Shown here: piece by piece, positions 32,002 through 44,914 of the stretch | Numbering within the stretch: the first letter of the stretch is position 1 | How the letters are laid out: every line of letters starts with the position of its first letter | Assembly: GCA_017354895.1 (NCBI GenBank) | Contig: CP071498.1 | Location: forward strand, 4,085,645 to 4,149,644 | Origin: Podospora comata | Lineage: Eukaryota; Ascomycota; Sordariomycetes; Sordariales; Podosporaceae | Direction of reading: 5' to 3' | DNA length: 64,000 bases | The notes under the pieces: model-generated | The model's database searches: none | What the model saw: only the letters and a program-made list of their open reading frames with translations | What the model was told of the DNA's origin: nothing | Made by a program: the position numbers and the translations under genes

Positions 32002-33659
32002 CTAGCTGTCCCTCTCATCCACAACAAAATCAAGCGAGGGCCCCCGGTACACAGAAACCCAATTCATCACAAAGGGAAACCCTTGGTTCCGGAGAGGCTC
32101 TGTAAGATCCAGCTTGAAGTTTCTCACCACGCCCGCGACAGCATGGTTGAGATTCAGATTGGCCAGCGTGTAACCAACACACATCATGTTGCCCATGCCA
32201 AAGGGTACCAAATACTTTTCCATGCCCCTTGAGCTTCCTCCGGGGAGCCATCTTTCCGGTTCGAACCTTTCCGGATCCGGAAAGATCTTTTCGTTGTGAT
32301 GAACGTGATAATTGTCTGTCTCCACAACCGTACCGCCGGGGATGTCATATCCACATAATACAGCTCCCTGGGCTGGCGTGTCACGAGGCATGGCCCCAGG
32401 GATTGCATGTGCCAGCCGCAACGACTCCTTCATAAGAGCAGAAAAATAGGGCAGAGCCTCCAGAGACGCGTTGGTGATGTCTGAGCCTTTGTCGGGGAAG
32501 GCTGCTTTCAGTTCTGAAAACAGCTTGTTTTGGACGGCAGGGTAGGCACCCAGAAAGTACGCAGTCCGGGTCAGCGACCAGAGTGTAGTGTGCAATGCTG
32601 CTCCCAGTATTGTGTACCCCTCGGCAATGACAGTGTTTGAGTCCAGGGAATCCAACAGCCTAGCAATGATTGATGACTCTTTGCTTCTTGACTTTTCGGC
32701 AGGCCTCTTTTGCTCGTTCATAATTCGAAACACTTCGACTGCTGTGGTGTTTCTGATGATGGCTTGTCCGGTGGCAGCAGGGATCAACTTTGTCATGATG
32801 GATTGAGGGACGACCTCGAGAATCGGCACGACGGGAGGAAAGTACTTGACTATTGTCCAGGACTGCGCGAGCATGTCGACTGAGATCGTAAGGGGGTGTG
32901 CCTCGAGCGTATCAGTTTTCAACAAGCTGGTGCACGGTAAGCATAGGCAGGCTTTTGAACAACCCAGATCAAACAAACATACCCGTAGGATGTCTGACAG
33001 ATGGCCTCTGCCGCGACATCAACGACTAGCCCAGCCAGTGCATTCTTCATGTTCACCACACTGGAACCCCTTTCCAGGAACGATCTGATGTTCCCCACCA
33101 TCATCTCCCGCTTGCCTTTTACCAAGCCCTCGTAGAGCTTGATCACCTCACCCTTGGCAAACATGGGTGCAATGAGCGAACGTCTTTTTCGGTGGAAATC
33201 CGGGTCCGTCGAACCAAAAAGCGCATTGGAGAGGCGGAAGGGAACGTAAAAGTATTTTGCTTTTGTAAACTTGCTGCCGACCTTGTGAACATCTCGAAAG
33301 GCGTCGGGATCAGATATGTGCAAGGCATTTGGCCGGATGCGCACAACAGGGCCATATTTGGGGTGCAGAACAAATCGCTGGTGTTCAGGCCATGACAGTG
33401 GTGAGCATGAAAAGAGGGCATGCCACGTTTCGTAAAGAGATGTTGCAGCTGCCAATTTTGGGCCCGGGAACGAAGAGAGAGGGTGGAAATAGATGCGCTG
33501 GATGATCAGAAGAATGCGGTGTATAATGAGGACAGCAATTAAGGCGGTTATAAGAGAGTGCATTGGAAAAGGTGCAAAGACATGACCTTCAGGGGCCACT
33601 CCGATGGACGTAGCATTCATGATTAGCATCAGTCGTGGGACTTGAAGATCAGGGAGCAT
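32002..33659 (-). CDS. Cytochrome P450 monooxygenase
   Basis: ER-membrane haem monooxygenase, 533 aa. Exons on the minus strand: 33659-32983 and 32926-32002; the 56-nt intron (GTATGT donor) joins AICQTSYG to LLKTDTLEAHPLT. The membrane anchor is LITALIAVLIIHRILLIIQRI, followed by the Pro-rich hinge FHPLSSFPGPKLAA. The K-helix ExxR is present in KESLRLAHAIPG, then FPDPERFEPERW. The haem loop reads FGMGNMMCVG with the ligand Cys at residue 475. The Arg that normally sits two before the Cys (FxxGxRxCxG) is replaced by Met. The I-helix (ILGAALHTTLWSL) lacks the usual AGxxT spacing. This is the fungal class near trichodiene-oxygenase-like enzymes; the substrate is unknown. The missing Arg may weaken haem-propionate contacts. 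The reading frame itself is intact. Confidence 0.88.
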
Positions 33660-35502
33660 GAAGCTCACAGGGGAGGATGAAGATGGCACCGATATAAATA
33701 GCAGCTGCTGTGGGAAGGTAGAATGAACCCACCGTTGAGTGGTTTAAATTGGGAGTTTTTGGGAGCTTAGCATAGCAAGAGAATACAACTATTCCCCCGT
33801 CGATTTGACTGTTTGATATACCACAACTGCTGACACGAACCCACCGTACTGACGCGCACTACCCACTCTGCCTACAATAGGTTACATGAAATCAACACAA
33901 AATTCCCGCAGTGCGTCTATTTGCGCCCAAGTTCATGACATCGCCCTTCGAAAAGATCCAGGCATATGCACAGAGACCCTTAGTATGATGGCGATATGTC
34001 ACCCTGCAGAGTGCTAGTGAATGGCGCCTCGCATGAGAACCGGCAGTGGAGGTGGCAAGTGATGATAGGTAGGTAGGTAGCATTCAGCTATTGTTTAGGA
34101 CGTGACAGGCACCAAGCCCCGCCTGCACTTCTTTCTCACTGCAGCAACAAAGGCTGCTCTTCTTTGTTATCGAGATCTTTCACTGTTGCTTATCTATAGT
34201 GCGTCCAAGCTTCCCAGCAAGATCATCTATTTGCTCGCAATTCACTGTTCCACTCGGACTCTTTCCACCCAGCAACCTCACTCGCCCTCGTCATGGTCAT
34301 GGGACTTTTCTTCCAATCGACAACGCTCGAAATCAACCCCCGCCCCTAGTTATGATACCTTATGATAACTGCTTAGGTGCCTTGTATCTGGGGCACCATC
34401 CCGTTAATCTTTTGTCTTTTATTGGTGGCATACCTACATGTACGGGAGACAATATTGATTCTTGTCCATACCTGACCAAGTCTAGCGTGCAACTTCTCCT
34501 CATCCATTGCAACCCCAGCTGTAGCAGATCTCTGTCAGCTTTCATCATCCACCGCTCGTTCTATCACTTCATTTCCACAACTGGAACCACCTGCATCAAG
34601 CCTCTTTCTCCAAGCCCTCTTCGAGTTGTCCGAGCACCCTGCCTCCATCAAGTCTGCACCCCCCAAGTCTGCACCCCAAGTCTGCACCCCAAGTCTGCCT
34701 TCATGTTCATGCTTAGCTCGTCCGATTCCATATCTTCTGAGTCTGCATCCTGTACGCTGCCCTCATCCAAGACCCCCTCTAGGGGGTTCTCCTTGACCGA
34801 ATCCTCCTTTAACCTACCTACCTCTTTCAAGCCGGCCCCTCATAGGTCTACCTCGACCTAGTCATGATTTTGACCTCCTTCGGACAAGCCTCACCCCAGT
34901 CGAATCCGCCTGGTTTGATCCCTATTTCTTAGAGCATGGCTTTTTTTTTGCCTTTCTGTCTCTATTCCTTCTGTCGCTCCTAGTTCTGCGATGCCGCCCC
35001 CCTCTACAAGAGCTTCTCCCTTAGTCAATGCTGGAGCTCTGGTCTTCTCTCATTCGGTCTCTGCTTCCACCATTTGATCGACCGGTCAAAGGTCGTCAAT
35101 CAAGCAAATGGTGCCTTCATCAGTCGAGCAGGTGCCGATTAGACCTGTTGTTGCTTTAGCACAGCAAAAGTCACTTCCAACCGAAGATAGCAGGGACACC
35201 ATCATACAGTAAACCAGGTGCAGGCGGCTGTGAGACTTCAAGCTGATTAATCTCCCAGCAACCATGTTGAATGGATGGCTGGTACCAACTGCCGAAGATC
35301 AGATTTACCCACCACTCCAACCAAACCTTGAACGTTTCATTTCCCCGTCTCAAATTTCGTTTTTAATATACGATAGAATATTTCCAGGTCCCAATGGAGC
35401 AGGATAACGGAGCCAGCAGAGCTGCTTTCAGCTGGAACTCTCGATATATCTTTCAATCATCCATCCCCCCACCAGTTCAAATCACCCACTCCACAGCTCA
35501 CC
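33660..35502. other. Long intergenic region, no convincing gene
   Basis: A 220-codon open frame at 34199-34861 is Ser/Pro/Thr-rich with no domain character and overlaps a small tandem repeat; I do not accept it as a gene. A GGTA microrepeat lies near 34067. Confidence 0.4.
34649..34698. repeat. Short minisatellite, unit CAAGTCTGCACCC(C)
   Basis: Three to four copies of a 14-16 base unit in direct tandem, with small length differences in the C run. Confidence 0.85.
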
Positions 35503-36387
35503 ATGCCAAAAGAAAATCCCACAATGCGATCCCTGTTCCTATTCCCCATCATCTGGCATCTTGCTCTGGCAGCCAGCGTTCGAAGCATTTTTCTGTTCAA
35601 AGATGTCATGAAATCCAATACAACAGCCCTCAAGACGTCAGGCTTTAATACTCTCATCATGTTTGGCGTGGGCATTTTGAGCAATGGCGACATCATGTAT
35701 TATTCCAACACGCCTGGAAGTCAAGATGTGCGAGTTGCTTCTAGCGGGGTCTATGTTGGGGGTGATGCTCTGGCCCAAAAGGTGCGCTCGCTGAAAACGG
35801 GGGAAACCGGCGTCACGAGGCTGGAGATTTCGATGAACGCCCAGAATGTGAGAAATCTCATAATGACACCAGGCCCAGGGCCAGAGACGCCTTTGTTTCG
35901 CAACTTTCAGGCCTTGAAGGAAGCTTGGACGCTTGATGCCGTCAACAATGACGACGAATCCATTTATGATCTCACCAGTTCGGTTGCCTTTGGAAGAATG
36001 CTGGGCCAGATCGGATACAAATACACCATCGCGCCATATACAAACGCCCAGTTCTGGCTCAACGTGAAGAATCAAATTAATCAGGGGCTCAAGGAACAAG
36101 ACTGGCTGCTTGATCGGGTGTATCTACAATGCTACGACGGCGGGGCATACAATAACCCTCCTGGATGGCAGACATTTTTGGGTATGAAGGTTGTTCCTCT
36201 GATCTGGGTCATCAATGACGCCAAACCGGTTTACGGCGCCACTGCTGCTCAGGCGCGAACCCGACTTACCCAGTGGCATCAACAAAGTACCCTTGCCGGA
36301 GGAGGGTACTGGAACGACTACGATATCGAAAAAATGGGATTGTCGTATCGGGATTATGGCAACGTACTGGCCAGCATATTTCCGTAG
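35503..36387 (+). CDS. Secreted protein, probable TIM-barrel (GH18-like), function unknown
   Basis: 294 aa, single exon; a second ATG at 35524 (MRSLFLFPIIWHLALAASV) gives the cleanest signal peptide and may be the true start. The rest reads like a beta/alpha barrel: SGFNTLIMFGVGILSNGDIMYY, RLEISMNAQNVRNLI, WTLDAVNNDDESIYDLTSSVAFG, GYKYTIAPYTN, LLDRVYLQCYDGGAYNNPPGW, KVVPLIWVI, and GGGYWNDYDIEKMG at the end. These blocks recall fungal secreted GH18-like hypothetical proteins, but the GH18 catalytic DxxDxDxE is not seen, so chitinase activity is not claimed. Asp/Glu in VNNDDES and the YDGG segment are candidates for a ligand site. Intact, with no intron required. Confidence 0.78.
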   Translation: MPKENPTMRSLFLFPIIWHLALAASVRSIFLFKDVMKSNTTALKTSGFNTLIMFGVGILSNGDIMYYSNTPGSQDVRVASSGVYVGGDALAQKVRSLKTGETGVTRLEISMNAQNVRNLIMTPGPGPETPLFRNFQALKEAWTLDAVNNDDESIYDLTSSVAFGRMLGQIGYKYTIAPYTNAQFWLNVKNQINQGLKEQDWLLDRVYLQCYDGGAYNNPPGWQTFLGMKVVPLIWVINDAKPVYGATAAQARTRLTQWHQQSTLAGGGYWNDYDIEKMGLSYRDYGNVLASIFP

Positions 36388-36500
36388 AGTCCAATTGAAA
36401 AACATGAGTTTGATTAACTTCATAACGCATCACATCATTCAGCCCAAGTTCTGATCCAGCCATGACCTGGAGCCTATCTCCCTTCCACCCCATAATCCCT

Positions 36501-37321
<821 letters not shown>

Positions 37322-39367
37322 GATGAAGAGATGGGACTGACGCGAAGGTAGGTAGATGGAGGGATGCCTGCTGCTAGAGAGCGGGACAACAAGTCGACGG
37401 GTTCCTGGTCTTCTTATACATGATCATCTCCCGCACAACATGGCAGATGTGATAGAGGTACACTCCCATATCGCTTACACCACGACCTTGAGGCTACCAC
37501 ACTTGTTTCCTGGCGATGCTGTACCTTGACTTTAGTCTTCGGAGGTATGTTCCACAATCGGAAGTTCCCACCATTCAGGGCGCAAAAGATGGCAGACAGG
37601 CATTCCCCGCATTTTCGTCGTAGTGGGGTGGAGAAGCCTCGTAGGTAAGATAGGTAGTCAGGTAGCATCGCCGAACTTGGCATCTTACCGAACGGCCCTT
37701 CTCGTTCAACGAACGTGGCCGCTGGTCATCATCTGCCCCTACTACACCGGGCGTTGATCCCAAATCACCTCGATGCGCCGCCCCTTGCCCTCATGGACGG
37801 ACCTTTTTGTGAAGCATGACCAAGGTATATGAATCGAGAATTTCTCCGTCTCGAGGTCGAGATCGCGGTCCATGCTAGCGAGGGACTCTGATCGCGATAC
37901 CCGATTCATTTGTCAAGACGGTGAACGGGACCGGAATGCGCTTTCAACTATCCGATGACACAAGTAAGCTTGCATCTGGGCAAGAGGAAATCCATGGTTT
38001 CTCAACCAAATTTCTACCCAGCCGCGGCCCAGTGTCTAATGTATCAAGTAGCTCTGGGAGGCCGATCAGCGTGTTGATCTTTTAAAAATTGGAGGAATTT
38101 TCCATAAGCCAGGTCGATATTTGAAGGCGAGTTCCTGCATTAACCCCTCCTTGCCGTCTCCGAGAGTAACACACCAGCACGATCTCCCGCAGACTCTCAT
38201 TCGTCTTCGGACCTCGCTGCACCACAAGACAGCCAGATAGGTACACCACTGTCAAGATACTGTTCATCACATCTATCTTTGCAGTCATTTTGCAACGTGT
38301 TGTGTGTTCGAGGGGGCGCAGACACCTTCCCAAATCCTGGCTATTTGCCGTGCTGTGGAGCCTTTTCTCTCTGAAAGCCTGCAAAGACGGAGCTCTGGAG
38401 GGTAGCATTGAGCCATCGTTTCACCGGGTTACGTTTTCCTACTTGGAGTAAGATAGACCGCCGGCGCCAAATCGTGGGGTGCATGGTGTAATAGCACGCG
38501 AGTGTAAAATCTCGACAGCCGGAGATGGGCATGAGCGCGTCGAGCGTTACTCGTTCAGCTTCTCGTTGGAACCCTGGGGCGGACAAATGTCTATCTTTCT
38601 TTGAGCCTTCGAGAGACAGCCGTGCCGTGGGGCTGACCAGTGTAGCTTGAGAAATACCTACGAAGGGGGCCGAGGTGGCTTTCTATATGGGGGTACACTT
38701 CTCCTCAGCAGACCTGGTTTTTTTTCCACCCCATCTCTCAATACAAATCAACTCTTGCCAAACCGGCCAAGTACCACCACTAAAACTGTAGCAACGACCC
38801 CCACCAACGGATGTATGTCTGAATTCAAGGGATCGGCCTACCAGTCATGGGCCAAAGCCGGGGAATAAAACGTGCGCAGTGTCTGGAGTGTTGCCAAGAG
38901 TCTGGTCGACGTGCATGGTAGTCTGTCTCTGTATGTACAACTCCACCGCGATAGGTTGTACTCGCAAGCATTCCCGGCCCGAAAGCCTTTGGTGTTGTCG
39001 TGTGCGGACAATCAGTTTTTAACCTGAGGTTTCAGGGTCAGTGGGGCTCACCATCTGAATGCCTAATCCATTTCACTTTCAAGTCTTTTCCTCCGTGAGG
39101 AACTGTTGTCATTTGCGTATGGAATATCTAGAAGCCCTTCTTCAATGCCAGTTATTATAGGCCATCATCGAGGGGTGATGATCAAGTCATGATGCTGCAT
39201 GTGTGGGAGAGATGGTCTGGCAATTTGGAGCAGAAAATCGAGATGTGTATTTTGATCGCTGATTGACAAGAGGCTATCATGCCAACGACTCATGCCACAT
39301 CCAATCCAGAGTGATGAGGCAAAAGGGAAGCCGTCTCTCGAGTATCCAGTCAATTCAAGGCAGTGGT
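37322..39367. other. Long intergenic region, no convincing gene
   Basis: About 2 kb upstream of the cutinase with only short frames. No RNA gene, transposon or exon chain recognised. Confidence 0.4.
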
Positions 39368-41056
39368 CTACAGCTTGTGGGTACCACCTGGATTCTTCCG
39401 GCAAAAGCAGGAAGCCATGACGGGAACATCTGCTACCGCTAAAGCAATCTGCAACTGGGGCCACACAATCTGGGCCTCGGCTTCCCTCTTGAGCGTGGTG
39501 AGGCATTCGTGATAGCCATGCAATGCCCACACATTATTTCGGTGCTGCAAGGCTCGGGGAAGGGTGCCATCGAATCCCAAATCCGCTGCATACACCGCAA
39601 GGGCCTCTTCTACTCTTCCCTGCTCCAACAGCAGAGCCCCATAAGCATGCCTGGTCGGCTGCATCCAGCCCCAGGGCTCATCATACGGCAGAGCATCATC
39701 CAGCTCAATAGACCTGCGCAGATGCTCAAACCCCAGCTCGATATTTCCCCGACGATACTCCAACTCTCCATCCAACATGGCAGAGGCGATAGCTAGGATA
39801 CCTTGGCACGGGTTGTTGAAGACTGTCCTTGAGGCGGGCACGGTCTTGACTGCACTCCGGAACTGAGCTCGCGCTTCCTCGGCCCCTTGGAATCTCCCGG
39901 TATTGGCGAAAGCCACACCCTTTGCGTAGAGAATCATGGCCGTCGTGGAACAGTATAACGACTTGTCTTTTGGTAAACGGAGACGTTGTATGGCCTCCCA
40001 CTTACCAAACCTAACGAGCGCATGTACCCTCATGGCAAGAAATCCCTCCAGCCAGTCGGCCATTGGCGGCGATTGCACTCTCAGAAGCTCTTCCGGTATC
40101 GCCTCCTCGAGCAACTGGGCTGTTTCTAGAGCCACTGCGGACTGCCCCGCAAACATGGCAGCATAAAGCCGAAAATGCAAGTCGTGGCAGCGGTACAGAC
40201 TGTAAAAGTTGATGGCGCCGTCTCTTTGCACAAACTTTTGGTCCGCCCGCACAGCCGCCGAGTTGGAAGTTATGGCGGAACGGTAATCTCCGCAGAGCAT
40301 GTAAATGTGAGATGGCATGTGGTTGAGATGGCCCGAGTCGGGGATGATGCCCAACAGTCTGTCGGCCGCGTTCAGGGCAAGCTCAGGCTGGGCCGACATC
40401 TCCATGAGGTGAATGTAGAGGTGAAGCATTCCAGGGTGGTTGGGGTGCTTGGAGAGGGCGTCATCCAAGGCCGCTTTGGCATCCAGTGTCCTCGCCCCCT
40501 TGGTCGGTGCTCCTGTTCGCAAGTCCCAGAGGTCCCATGGTGTCAGGTTCAACAAGGCGTCGACATAGACGGCGGCCACGTCGGGATGGTTTGGGTGAGA
40601 ATTGTATGCCACTTCCATGGCTTGCGCAAACGTGTGGTTCCAGACGTACCCCTGCTTGGCCTCTCCTCGATCTTGTGGGTACCGATGCTGGAGAGCCTCA
40701 ACAAGTGCTCGCTCCACCGGCGCCGCTGCCGCCGCCTTTGCCAATGCCGCAACCACAGCTTCTCTGGCCCGCCGCAGGTTTCGGCTTCCTTCCTCGTCAT
40801 CAAAGGCAGCCCACGGCTTGTTGTAGTTGGGGCCCAGGGCATAAGCAAGACCCCAGTATGCCATGGCGCAGTCGGGGTCTGTCAGAGCCGCCCGCTCAAA
40901 GCACTTGACGGCCTCTTCATGGTTGAACCCGTAGCACCACACGAGCCCACGGCTAAACCATATCTGTGTATCGTGGCTTCTGGTGGTGATGGTCATGTAA
41001 AAGTCGCCAAGATCGTAGTAGTCTTCCGTCTTATCTGGGGGAGGTTGGAGACCCAT
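39368..41056 (-). CDS. Tetratricopeptide-repeat (TPR) domain protein
   Basis: 562 aa, single exon, starting at the ATG at 41056 (MGLQPPPDKTEDYYDLGDFY). Helical repeats run the whole length: SHDTQIWFSRGLVWCYGFNH then EEAVKCFERAALTDPDCAMAYWGLAYALG is a textbook TPR pair. Further repeats are ALDDALSKHPNHPGMLHLYIHLMEMS, AADRLLGIIPDSGHLNHMPSHIY, and LLEQGRVEEALAVYAADLGF near the end. The motif HMPSHIYMLCGDY is typical of a widespread bacterial/fungal TPR family of unknown role. No signal peptide or membrane helix: probably a cytosolic scaffold. The reading frame upstream of the ATG is open but has no other ATG. Confidence 0.88.
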   Translation of the reverse strand: MGLQPPPDKTEDYYDLGDFYMTITTRSHDTQIWFSRGLVWCYGFNHEEAVKCFERAALTDPDCAMAYWGLAYALGPNYNKPWAAFDDEEGSRNLRRAREAVVAALAKAAAAAPVERALVEALQHRYPQDRGEAKQGYVWNHTFAQAMEVAYNSHPNHPDVAAVYVDALLNLTPWDLWDLRTGAPTKGARTLDAKAALDDALSKHPNHPGMLHLYIHLMEMSAQPELALNAADRLLGIIPDSGHLNHMPSHIYMLCGDYRSAITSNSAAVRADQKFVQRDGAINFYSLYRCHDLHFRLYAAMFAGQSAVALETAQLLEEAIPEELLRVQSPPMADWLEGFLAMRVHALVRFGKWEAIQRLRLPKDKSLYCSTTAMILYAKGVAFANTGRFQGAEEARAQFRSAVKTVPASRTVFNNPCQGILAIASAMLDGELEYRRGNIELGFEHLRRSIELDDALPYDEPWGWMQPTRHAYGALLLEQGRVEEALAVYAADLGFDGTLPRALQHRNNVWALHGYHECLTTLKREAEAQIVWPQLQIALAVADVPVMASCFCRKNPGGTHKL

Positions 41057-41967
41057 CGTGGCGGATTCACGCGTCTTCGTATCCTGGACTGCCTGCCGTT
41101 TTGAGCCTGGGCCCAAGACTGGTTGATAAGATGCTGGTCGTTCTTGGCGAGTGTTGCAACGCTGTATGCCACAGTTCGGAGGGGATTGTTTGATGACTGG
41201 TGGCCTTGGGCTCAAACGTCATTTTACCCAAAGAGCCGACAAACGCCACCACGTGTTTTGTTTGGGTTGCGGGTACCTGATCGCCGAGAAGCGAGTGCGG
41301 GGTTTCGGGTTGGGGGTTGGGAATTGACCCGTAGGAATTATAAGTGTTTGAAACGAGGGTGTCCCGCCATTTCCAACTGTCCTAGCCCAGCTTTGAACCA
41401 GACTTTTAACCTTCTGTACTGTCAGTCCGCTGTCACATCGGACACAAGGAGCCCCGAATCGGAGCAACTAGTCTAGTAAGCTAGTTTTCGAAATCACCAC
41501 TTCGCCATCTTGGCCAATCTGTTCTTAGCCAACCAGGTCGCTGTTTAACCGCACACGGGCATTCGTGACCCATTCGTTGCGACGCAAATGTCTACACAAC
41601 CCAGTTTCGGCAGTGTTGATGACCCAGCCAGCCATCATTGCACGTTTTTGACGTGCTCTTCTTTTTGTATCACCATGATCTTGCACTGCCAGGCCTGCCG
41701 CATCCGGCAAAGTTGATCGTCAGCGTGGCATCCCGAACCGTTGTCATACATGGCCTACTCGGTTGGCATTGCTGGATGAGGCAGGTTCGTCCATATCGAG
41801 AACCCCGTTTTGTGACCGACGACCAGCAGTTGGTCGGATACCGCCGATGGTTTCCTTGTCGTTGTGAGGATGAGACCAAGAGAGGGATCAAGTATAAAGC
41901 CATACCATGGGCGTCCAGACCTCATCATTGCTCCTCATCCTCTTCACCCCCTCTCAAAGCCGCCGCC
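41057..41967. other. Divergent intergenic region
   Basis: Upstream regions of the TPR gene (minus) and phospholipase gene (plus). The phospholipase frame is open from about 41638, but the signal peptide starts at 41968. Confidence 0.45.
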
Positions 41968-42571
41968 ATGAAACTCTCCCTCCTCGCCTTTCTCCCCGCC
42001 GTCCTGGCCTTGCCCGCGGCCGAATCGTCGGGCATCGCGTCCAGACAGACAGCCGTTGCCACGACGGACAACTACATCTTCACTCTGACCCTCCCTCAGT
42101 TCACCGTCAGGCGCAACAACCGCAACCCGGCGTCTCTGGACTGGAGCTCGGATGGCTGCTCAAACTCCCCCGACAACCCGTTTGGCTTCCCATTCACTCC
42201 CGCCTGCCACCGCCACGACTTTGGTTACAGAAACTACAAGAAGCAAAGCCGGTTCACGGATGCCAACCGCAAGAGGATCGACGACAAGTTCAAGGTTGAG
42301 TATGTACCTGTCTTGTGGAATTACGGGCCCATTGAATGGATGTTAACCATGTCGCAGTCTTCTTTACCAGTGCAGCTCCAACGGCCACGGTGCCGTCTGC
42401 CGTGCTCTGGCGGATGTCTACCATGCTGCTGTTAGAGCGTTTGGTGGGAGCGGAGCCAGCAAGAGAGAGGAGCAAGAGGATTGGGTCAAGATTTACGAGG
42501 AGAAGCTCGCCATTTACAACGAGCTCGTCAAGGAGGCCCAGGCCACGGGTGAGCTGTGGACATTGGAGTAG
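41968..42571 (+). CDS. Secreted phospholipase A2 (fungal/bacterial group XIV type)
   Basis: Releases the sn-2 fatty acid from phospholipids, Ca2+-dependent. 181 aa. Exons 41968-42299 and 42358-42571; the 58-nt intron has a GTATGT donor. Signal peptide MKLSLLAFLPAVLALPAAE, then a short propeptide ending in Arg (SGIASR). The catalytic motif is CHRHDFGYRNY, with His83 and Asp84. Preceding CSNSPDNPFGFPFTPAC and following CSSNGHGAVCRALADVYH supply the two disulfides expected of this group. The start codon context (GCCGCCATG) is strong. Length and motif fit family members fully; no sign of decay. Confidence 0.94.
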
Positions 42572-42916
42572 ATTGATGACTTAATGATTATGATATATCA
42601 GATACCTACAAAAGGTGTCTCGTTGGGTGCTCAAATTGTGGTGTCATGGCTCAGGGGTTTAGGGGTAGTAAACATGACATTGCCCTGGCCTCCATGATGC
42701 TCGAGGTTTCCATCACTTTGATCCTGGCGACGTGACTGCTTGGTGGATGCCAAAGTTGGCCACTCATGTGTTTCTGAACGGATTCGTAAAACTCGACATT
42801 GCATCGTTACCCTAAAAGCTATGTACCCTGCCTCCCACCATATGTGTACATACTGTTACAAAACCAGACCCATGCCTATACCGCTGCACCCACTCCAAAT
42901 ATCATTCCTTACCATA
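42572..42916. other. Short convergent intergenic region
   Basis: 3' flanks of the phospholipase and multicopper oxidase genes. Nothing else seen. Confidence 0.5.
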
Positions 42917-44914
42917 TCACCGGACCTCTTTCACCTTCCCGCCCTCAATTCTCATTCTTCTGGTCTTGGGAGCAGGGTCTTGGGCGTCACGCTTGCTGTG
43001 CGTGGCCCAGTACTCGTCGAGCACCTCCAAGACTTCTTCGACATTGTTGTAGGGCTGCAATTCGGCCATGAACTGAATCTTTTCGGTGATGGCAGCCGTC
43101 GTGAACTTGGCAGCCGTGACCGTCTCGGCTCTCCATCTGGCCTCCATGGGGTCACGGAACGCGGTCTCGTTGTATCCCAAGTCAGTCAGAGCAGTGACGT
43201 TGAAGGCAGCCATCATGTCGTGCTAGTGTCAAGGTTAGCTTTGCGCTCAGGGCGACGGGCAGAAGAATACTTACATCCTCGTGAATCAGGTTGTGGCAGT
43301 GGAACATGTAGACTCCGTCCCATGGGGCGTAATGGGCCTCCACTCTGACAATCTCGTTGGGCGCAAGCCAGACAACATCCTTCAAACCCTGGGCCTCGTA
43401 GTTGTAGACCGGTCTGCCATCGTCATTCGAGCGCCACAAGACTTTGAAGTCGACCAGGTGAATGTGGATTGGGTGGCTCCATCCGCCGCCGCCGTTCTCG
43501 AGCTCCCAAATTTCAACCTTGCCGCGGGGGACATTGGCAAGCACACGGTTGTTGACATCGGCAAAGACGACTCCGTTGATCTGCCACTCGCCATTGGAGC
43601 GGTCAAACTTAAAGTGTCTGTCCACACCGGTTCCATCAGGGGTCGGCCAGTCGACAGTAGCCAGAGTGCTGGGAACGGAGCTGGTGTCGGTCACTGGGGT
43701 GTTGCCAACGATGAATCTCATGACCTTGTTGGTGTGGAGGTAATCGTCATCCTGGCCCACGTCATCCGTGTTGCGCAAGGTGATGTTTTGGCCAGCAAAT
43801 GGCGAAAAGTCAAAGACAACCTCGTACCGCTCTCCCATGCTGATGTAAAGGTCGTTTGTGGTGGCTGGTGAGGTCATCAAGCCGGCATCTGTGGCAATGA
43901 CTTGGAAAGGGATCTTGGCTGAACTGCCGGTTTGACGCTGGAAGTAGAGCTTGAAGGTGCGGGAGACGGCAGCGTCTAGAAAGCGGAGGCGGTACTTGCG
44001 AGGCTCAACGTTGAAGTAAGGCCAGGGCTGGCCGTTGACGTGGATAACATCGCCGAAGAGTGAGTCCGTCTCACCATTGGTGGTGAACAGACTGCCATTG
44101 TTGTTGTACTGCTTGGAAGAGAGCACCAGAGGAATATCATGAACACCGTAACCTGTGGGAAGGTTCAGGGCGTCCTCGGCAGGATCATGAATGATGTAGG
44201 CCCCAGCTTGGCCTTGTTTGTGTCAGCGAATAAAAAAAAAAGCTGCAGAGATGGCCATCATACCAAAATATGCATTCTCAGCAGTGTGCATGAATGCGTG
44301 ATCGTGGTACCACAGGAAACGGGCCGCCTGTTGGTTGGGATAGTAGTAGTCCTTAAACTCGCCTGGCATGGTCACATCCTCTGCCCAACCATCCCAAGGA
44401 GCGCGCTATTTGACAAATGTCAGTCACCAGCCGTCAAAGCCACGACAAGGAGACTCACAGAGTATGACCCGTGGAGATGGACCGAGTTTTCGATGCTGGC
44501 ATTGTTGACGAAGCGCACAACAGTCTCATGACCTCTCTCCACGATAAAGGTCGGGCCGGGAGAGATGCCGTCGTAACCAACAAGAGTTGCGGGACCCTTG
44601 TTTGGATACACTTGTTGGGTGAACCGGTTGATGTAGACCTCGTAATAGTGAATGGGGTTGCCAGTCACCGGGTTGGTAACGGTCCTATGATCGAATCAAT
44701 ACCCCAAGTCAAACAAATATTATGAGAGAAAAGCTCACAGTTTGGGCGTCTTGACCGGAGGAATAGGCAAAGGAAATTGGTAAAGCCACGAATAGGTAGG
44801 ACTCTCCCAATCCTTTCTGGCGACCAGCTTGTGGTTTTGCTCAGGCGTAGCCCGACTCAAGACAACAGGCGAGGCCGAGACGGCGAGAAGAGCGGAAGTG
44901 AGGATGGACAACAT
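42917..44914 (-). CDS. Secreted multicopper oxidase (bilirubin-oxidase/CotA-like)
   Basis: Copper oxidase coupling one-electron oxidation of phenolic or pigment substrates to reduction of O2 to water. 595 aa. Exons on the minus strand: 44914-44739, 44684-44459, 44405-44264, 44212-43275, 43222-42917; all four introns (54, 53, 51 and 52 nt) are GT-AG and keep frame. Signal peptide MLSILTSALLAVSAS. The four copper-ligand blocks are present: VHLHGSY (128-131), WYHDHAFMHT (168-170), HPIHIHLVDF, and HCHNLIHED (486-494) followed by HDMM with the likely axial Met. The HCHNLIHED/HDMMAAFNV ending and PWDGWAEDVTMPGE block place it with bilirubin-oxidase-type enzymes rather than classical laccases. It lies tail to tail with the phospholipase gene. 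No missing ligand. Confidence 0.94.

Noticed and set aside
34199-34861. 220-codon open frame upstream of the secreted barrel gene
   Set aside because: Ser/Pro/Thr-rich, no domain character, includes a minisatellite and is not supported by splice or start context.
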